Assembly: GCA_934718145.1 (NCBI GenBank)
Contig: CAKUZC010000030.1
Location: forward strand, 1 to 9,707
Length of the DNA stretch: 9,707 nt
Source of the DNA: an uncultured Eubacteriales bacterium
Lineage (GTDB): Bacteria > Bacillota > Clostridia > Oscillospirales > Acutalibacteraceae
Reading direction: 5' to 3'
This document shows positions 6,192-9,707 of the stretch, piece after piece. The stretch's first letter is position 1; every line of letters begins with the position of its first letter. The position numbers and the translations under genes are program-made. The notes below the pieces were generated by a model that worked only from the letters and a program-made list of their open reading frames with translations, did no database searches and had not been told where the DNA came from.

Positions 6192-6854
6192 TTATGCCAA
6201 TTTTTTTCTGAGTTCTTTTAAAAGTACCTTTTCTCTTCTAGAAATCTGAACTTGAGTCATTCCCAAGTCGTTTGCTGTTTCAGATTGGGTTTTACCGATA
6301 AAAAATCTGTAATAGATTATATTTTTATCTTTTAAAGAAAAAGAATTTAATATTTGTCGTATTGAAATTTTTACTGAAATCTTTTCGTCTTCAAAAGATA
6401 TAGGTACTTCTTTAGCACGGTTGTCATCATAACAATTTGAATCCAAAGACAAGGGAGATTGACAAATATCTAGAGCTTCCAAAACTTGCTCACGTTTTAC
6501 TCCTAAACAATCAGATAATTCATTTATTGTAGGTTCTCTTTGATAAAATTTAATGAAATTTTCACGTTCATATTTTATTTTTAAACTAAAATCCTTAATT
6601 TTACGACTTATTTTGATGGAATTATTATCCCGAAATAAGCCTTTTATTTCTCCTAATATTACTGGAACTGCGTATGTAGAAAATTTAAAACCCTTTGAAA
6701 AATCAAATTTTTTAGCTGCTTTAGTAAGACCTATACAACCAGATTGAAATATGTCGTCATAATCTACTCCCCTACCGCTAAATCTTTTGGCACAAGAGTG
6801 AACCAATCCAAAATGTTCCTCAATGTTTATGCTACAAGAGTTATTATCTTTCAT
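6192..6854 (-). CDS. sigF: RNA polymerase sporulation sigma factor F (short N-terminus)
   Basis: Sigma-F directs the first forespore-specific transcription after asymmetric division and is held inactive by SpoIIAB. The 220-residue product shows sigma-70 region 2 (HFGLVHSCAKRFSGRGVDYD; DDIFQSGCIGLTKAAKKFDF; FSTYAVPVILGEIKGLFRD, together 14-76), a region 3 with REPTINELSDCLGVKREQV, and a region 4 HTH near the C-terminus (TQSETANDLGMTQVQISRRE, about 189-208). The close SigF/SigG-type region 2 and its place after spoIIAB identify it as SigF. It lacks about 30 N-terminal residues present in Bacillus SigF; an in-frame TAA two codons before the ATG shows this is not a start-calling error. The start overlaps the end of spoIIAB by 11 bases and has no clear ribosome-binding site, suggesting coupled translation. 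Confidence 0.94.
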   Translation of the reverse strand: MKDNNSCSINIEEHFGLVHSCAKRFSGRGVDYDDIFQSGCIGLTKAAKKFDFSKGFKFSTYAVPVILGEIKGLFRDNNSIKISRKIKDFSLKIKYERENFIKFYQREPTINELSDCLGVKREQVLEALDICQSPLSLDSNCYDDNRAKEVPISFEDEKISVKISIRQILNSFSLKDKNIIYYRFFIGKTQSETANDLGMTQVQISRREKVLLKELRKKLA

Positions 6855-7293
6855 TTTTTACCGGTCGGCGAATTATAAATTTTTGCAACGTAACGGTAGT
6901 ACCTCTCCCTGGCTTTGATATAACTTTTAGCTTGTCCATAAAACTTTGCATAACTGCGAATCCTAGTCCTGAACGCTCGCTCCCTCCAGTAGTAAAAAGA
7001 GGTTCCATAGCTTGTTCAACATTGTCAATTCCACAGCCGTTATCCTTTATTTTTATAATTATTTTTCCATTTTCATATATTTTAGAAGATATGTAAATTT
7101 TTCCTATTCCTGATTTATATCCATGAACAATACAATTAGTTACGGCTTCTGAAACTGCGGTTTTAATGTCTGCTAGTTCATCTATTGTAGGATCAAGTTG
7201 AGAAACAAATGAAGCTACTACTGAACGAGCGAAACCCTCATTGCAAGATCTACTTAAAAAATTTATGTTCATTTCATTTATTACGGTTTGCAT
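6844..7293 (-). CDS. spoIIAB: Anti-sigma F factor / serine kinase SpoIIAB
   Basis: SpoIIAB binds and inhibits sigma-F and phosphorylates SpoIIAA. When unphosphorylated SpoIIAA binds it, sigma-F is released in the forespore. The 149-residue product is a GHKL-type (Bergerat fold) kinase: N box SEAVTNCIVHGY (48-59, Glu49 and Asn53), G1 box DNGCGI (84-89), PLFTTGGSERSGLGFAV (98-114) containing the G2 box, and a C-terminal GRGTTVTL strand. Arg23 is in the segment known to contact the partner proteins. I place the start at the ATG at 7291-7293, preceded by GGAGG (7306-7310), which gives the family length of about 146 residues. An upstream in-frame ATG at 7332 would add 13 non-family residues. It overlaps spoIIAA by 20 bases and sigF by 11. 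Confidence 0.95.
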   Translation of the reverse strand: MQTVINEMNINFLSRSCNEGFARSVVASFVSQLDPTIDELADIKTAVSEAVTNCIVHGYKSGIGKIYISSKIYENGKIIIKIKDNGCGIDNVEQAMEPLFTTGGSERSGLGFAVMQSFMDKLKVISKPGRGTTVTLQKFIIRRPVKNER

Positions 7294-7615
7294 AATTTTT
7301 TTGTTCCTCCATTTCGAGTATACCAAGAGCACCTAACCCTGAAAGTTTTATCATTCTTTCTAAATTTTTAGGCACATTGATAACTTTTAACTTTCCTTTA
7401 ACAGAATTCATCAACTTAAATCTGCCCATAATTAAACCAATTCCTGATGTGTCCATAAATTGAACATTATTAAAATCTATACTTAAAAGATTAGGATTAT
7501 ATTTTTCTATATAGTTGTCTATACTTTCTCTTATTTCCTTAGCTGTATGATGGTCTATGTCGCCGTCAATATAAGCGATAGCTGTACTGCCGTTTGGTGA
7601 GATATAAACACTCAT
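7274..7615 (-). CDS. spoIIAA: Anti-sigma F factor antagonist SpoIIAA
   Basis: SpoIIAA is the anti-anti-sigma factor. In its unphosphorylated form it displaces sigma-F from SpoIIAB; SpoIIAB inactivates it by serine phosphorylation and SpoIIE reactivates it. The 113-residue STAS-domain protein has YIDGDIDHHTAKEIRESID (15-33), the core strand LLSIDFNNVQFMDTSGIGLI with the phospho-acceptor Ser57, and KLKVINVPKNLERMIKLSGL. I choose the ATG at 7613-7615, preceded by GAGGAGG (7627-7633), which gives normal family length. An in-frame ATG at 7672 would add 19 residues read through the valS terminator. It is the first gene of the spoIIA operon. Confidence 0.94.
   Translation of the reverse strand: MSVYISPNGSTAIAYIDGDIDHHTAKEIRESIDNYIEKYNPNLLSIDFNNVQFMDTSGIGLIMGRFKLMNSVKGKLKVINVPKNLERMIKLSGLGALGILEMEEQKNYANRNK
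7306..7310 (-). promoter_or_regulatory. Ribosome-binding site of spoIIAB
   Basis: GGAGG on the - strand lies inside the end of spoIIAA, 12 bases before the ATG at 7293. It supports that start over the ATG at 7332. Confidence 0.75.
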
Positions 7616-7626
7616 TAATATGTAAA

Positions 7627-7633
7627 CCTCCTC
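7627..7633 (-). promoter_or_regulatory. Ribosome-binding site of spoIIAA
   Basis: GAGGAGG on the - strand lies 11 bases before the ATG at 7615. It is the strongest Shine-Dalgarno match in the operon and fixes the start of spoIIAA. Confidence 0.85.
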
Positions 7634-7672
7634 TGTTATTTTAAACTTATTTAATAAAAAACTCCTTATCAA
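7634..7672 (-). promoter_or_regulatory. Possible spoIIA operon promoter region (weak)
   Basis: The valS terminator leaves only a short space before spoIIAA, so the operon promoter should lie here or overlap the terminator. On the - strand AAGGAGTTT (about 7659-7667) resembles a sigma-H -35 (AGGAWWT), and TTGATA (7667-7672) resembles a sigma-A -35. I see no convincing GAAT or TATAAT partner at the right spacing and no clear Spo0A box. In Bacillus this operon uses sigma-H and Spo0A~P; for this organism that is inference. Confidence 0.25.
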
Positions 7673-7694
7673 CTATAATGATAAAGAATTTTCT
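7656..7694 (-). terminator. Intrinsic terminator of valS
   Basis: On the - strand ATTCTTTATCA (7689-7679) pairs with TGATAAGGAGT (7671-7661) through eleven pairs, two of them G-U wobbles, around a 7-base loop. Upstream A residues can pair further with the T tract. Six T (7661-7656) follow. The wobble pairs become C-A mismatches on the + strand, so the hairpin is specific to leftward transcripts, that is, valS. Confidence 0.75.
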
Positions 7695-7735
7695 CTAATT
7701 GATTTGTAGAATAATGTCATCTACGATATTAAATT

Positions 7736-9707
7736 TTAGTTTGAAAGATTTTTAATAGTATTCTCTAACTTCTTTATTTTATTTTCAAGTTTACTATACA
7801 AATCTTTGGCGCCATCAACTACCTCTTTGGGAGCTTTCGAAATAAATTTTTCATTTTCTAATCTCTGTTTGGCTTGAATTAACTGTTTTTTCGATAATTC
7901 CAATTCTTTATTGAGTTTCGAAATTTCTGCAGAAATGTCCACTAATTCTTCTGTAGGAACATAAATCTTAACATAATCATTAACTGCTGTAACACACTTT
8001 GCAAGATTAAAAGTTTCAGATAAATATACATCTTTGGCATAAGATAATTTACATATAATTTCTTTATGTTTATTTAAGTTTTCAGAAAATTTTGAATTGG
8101 AAGTCTCAATGTAAATTGCAGTTTTTTTGCCTTGAGGTACATTCATCTCACGTCTGAGATTTCTAACAGATTTTATAACAGATATTATTATTTTTACATC
8201 TTCTTCAGATTCTTCAAAAACCCATTCAGATTTAAATTTGGGAAATTCAGAAATCATTATCGACTTTTCTTTATGAGGGAAAGAAAGCCAAATTTCTTCA
8301 GTTACAAATGGCATAAATGGATGAAGTAATTTCAAAATGTTAGTCATAACAAAAATTAAAACTTCTTTTTTACCTGAAATTTTTGAAAATTCTATATACC
8401 AATCGCAAAACTCATCCCATATAAAATCATAAAGTTTTTGAGCGGCAATACCAAGTTCAAATTTTTCTATATTGTCAGAAATTTCTTTAGATACCTTATT
8501 CAATCTGCTTACAATCCAACAATCTACAGTGCTCATTTCAGAAGGTAGTTTTAACTCTGGATCTTTTTCATCTATGTTCATGTGAACAAATCTTGCAGCA
8601 TTCCATATTTTATTTGCAAAATTTCTGCTTGCTTCTACTTTTTCATAAAAGAACCTCATATCATTGCCGGGACTAGTTCCCAAAATTAACGAAAATCTTA
8701 AAGCATCTGCTCCGTATTTTTCTATAATTTCAATTGGGTCTACTCCATTTCCAAGAGATTTGGACATTTTTCTCCCTTGAGAATCCCGAACTAATCCATG
8801 AATCAGTACATTTTCAAAAGGTGGAACTTTCATTATTTCAATAGATGAAAAAATCATCTTTGCAACCCAAAAGAATATTATATCGTAACCTGTAACTAGT
8901 ACTTTTGTGGGATAAAAATATTCAAGTTCAGGTGTTTTTTCAGGCCATCCTAATACGGAAAAAGGCCATAAACCGGAAGAAAACCATGTGTCCAAAGTGT
9001 CTTCATCTTGATGGATGTCAGACGAACCACATTTACTACACTTACAAATGTCTTCTCGAGAAACAATTACTTCTCCGCATTCATTACAATACCATACAGG
9101 TATTCTGTGACCCCACCATAACTGACGCGAAATACACCAATCTTTAATATTTTCCATCCAATGGTAATAAATTTTGCTGAATCTTTCCGGAACAAATGAA
9201 GTCTTTTTGTTTTTTACGCAATCAATTGCCGGTTTAGCAAGTGACTCCATTTTAACAAACCATTGAGTGGAAACCCGTGGTTCAACTACAGTTGAGCATC
9301 TGTAACAAACTCCGACATTATGTTTTATTTCTTTTATACTTTCAATATATCCTTGATTTTTTAGATCTTCAACAAGAAGTTTTCTAGCTTCATATCTGTC
9401 AAGTCCTTGATATTTTCCCGCTATTTCATTCATTACCGCGGATTCATCCATAACTTTTATAATTTTTAAATTATGTCTGTTTCCTACTTCAAAATCATTC
9501 GGATCATGAGCGGGTGTTATTTTTAAAGCTCCCGTTCCAACTTCCATATCTACATAATCATCATAAATTATAGGTATTTCTCGCCCAACTATAGGAATTG
9601 TGACTGATTTTCCCTTTAAATGACTATATCGTTTATCAGCGGGATTTACAGCAATAGCCACATCTCCAAACATCGTTTCCGGACGTGTGGTAGCAACGGT
9701 TATAAAG
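7736..9707 (-). CDS. valS: Valine--tRNA ligase, C-terminal three quarters (5' end outside window)
   Basis: ValS charges tRNA-Val and edits mischarged threonine. The open frame runs to the right edge, so 656 residues are visible of a family length near 880; the first ATG in view (9673) is internal, since the frame before it reads [11 protein letters not shown]. Visible are part of the CP1 editing domain (TTRPET at 9674-9691, then [16 protein letters not shown]), the cysteine pairs CYRC and [28 protein letters not shown], the KMSKS motif (8756-8770), the anticodon-binding domain ([20 protein letters not shown]) and a C-terminal coiled-coil arm that in the family contacts tRNA. The HIGH motif lies outside the window. 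It ends 120 bases before spoIIAA, with its own terminator between. Confidence 0.96.
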   Translation of the reverse strand, partial: FITVATTRPETMFGDVAIAVNPADKRYSHLKGKSVTIPIVGREIPIIYDDYVDMEVGTGALKITPAHDPNDFEVGNRHNLKIIKVMDESAVMNEIAGKYQGLDRYEARKLLVEDLKNQGYIESIKEIKHNVGVCYRCSTVVEPRVSTQWFVKMESLAKPAIDCVKNKKTSFVPERFSKIYYHWMENIKDWCISRQLWWGHRIPVWYCNECGEVIVSREDICKCSKCGSSDIHQDEDTLDTWFSSGLWPFSVLGWPEKTPELEYFYPTKVLVTGYDIIFFWVAKMIFSSIEIMKVPPFENVLIHGLVRDSQGRKMSKSLGNGVDPIEIIEKYGADALRFSLILGTSPGNDMRFFYEKVEASRNFANKIWNAARFVHMNIDEKDPELKLPSEMSTVDCWIVSRLNKVSKEISDNIEKFELGIAAQKLYDFIWDEFCDWYIEFSKISGKKEVLIFVMTNILKLLHPFMPFVTEEIWLSFPHKEKSIMISEFPKFKSEWVFEESEEDVKIIISVIKSVRNLRREMNVPQGKKTAIYIETSNSKFSENLNKHKEIICKLSYAKDVYLSETFNLAKCVTAVNDYVKIYVPTEELVDISAEISKLNKELELSKKQLIQAKQRLENEKFISKAPKEVVDGAKDLYSKLENKIKKLENTIKNLSN

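Noticed and set aside
7616..7735. Small RNA or extra gene in the valS-spoIIAA gap
   Set aside because: The gap is explained by the valS terminator and the spoIIAA ribosome-binding site; no further reading frame or structure was supported.
8905..9147. 80-codon + strand frame with Cys-rich product
   Set aside because: It is antisense to the zinc-binding and catalytic part of valS, which is clearly real.

Overview
The window looks like an ordinary chromosomal segment from an AT-rich, endospore-forming member of the Clostridia (Bacillota). The evidence is an SRP RNA-dnaX-ebfC-recR cluster, an hprK-murB-whiA cluster (HPr kinase is typical of low-GC Gram-positives), and a complete spoIIAA-spoIIAB-sigF sporulation operon. 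Intergenic spaces are short and no gene-free stretch exceeds about 150 bases. I see no tRNA, insertion sequence, integrase, CRISPR array or prophage gene.

Layout, left to right. Positions 1 to about 87 hold the 3' part of the SRP RNA; the window begins inside its conserved apical domain. dnaX, ebfC and recR follow on the + strand as a tight DNA replication/repair operon. Next is a self-contained unit: a perfect-consensus sigma-A promoter (2607-2635), a gene for a 181-residue membrane-anchored coiled-coil protein I cannot name (2703-3248), and a strong intrinsic terminator (3260-3295). Two tandem extended -10 promoters then lead into hprK, murB and whiA, which cover carbon catabolite control, peptidoglycan precursor synthesis and a cell-cycle/division DNA-binding protein. 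hprK starts at a TTG (3371), not at the upstream ATG.

The right part is on the - strand. sigF, spoIIAB and spoIIAA (read from about 7615 down to 6192) form the classic anti-anti-sigma / anti-sigma / sigma-F switch that starts forespore gene expression. The three genes overlap, which suggests translational coupling. valS, truncated by the right edge, lies upstream of spoIIAA and ends in an intrinsic terminator whose 3' arm probably overlaps the spoIIA promoter region. The stop codons of whiA and sigF sit back to back with no base between them.

I found no convincing new multi-gene system. The points most worth a second look are the strongly promoted coiled-coil gene with a short Gly-X-Thr repeat tail, the absence of rapZ and yvcK between murB and whiA, the zero-spacing whiA/sigF convergence without a visible terminator, and a sigma-F protein that lacks the usual N-terminal segment.
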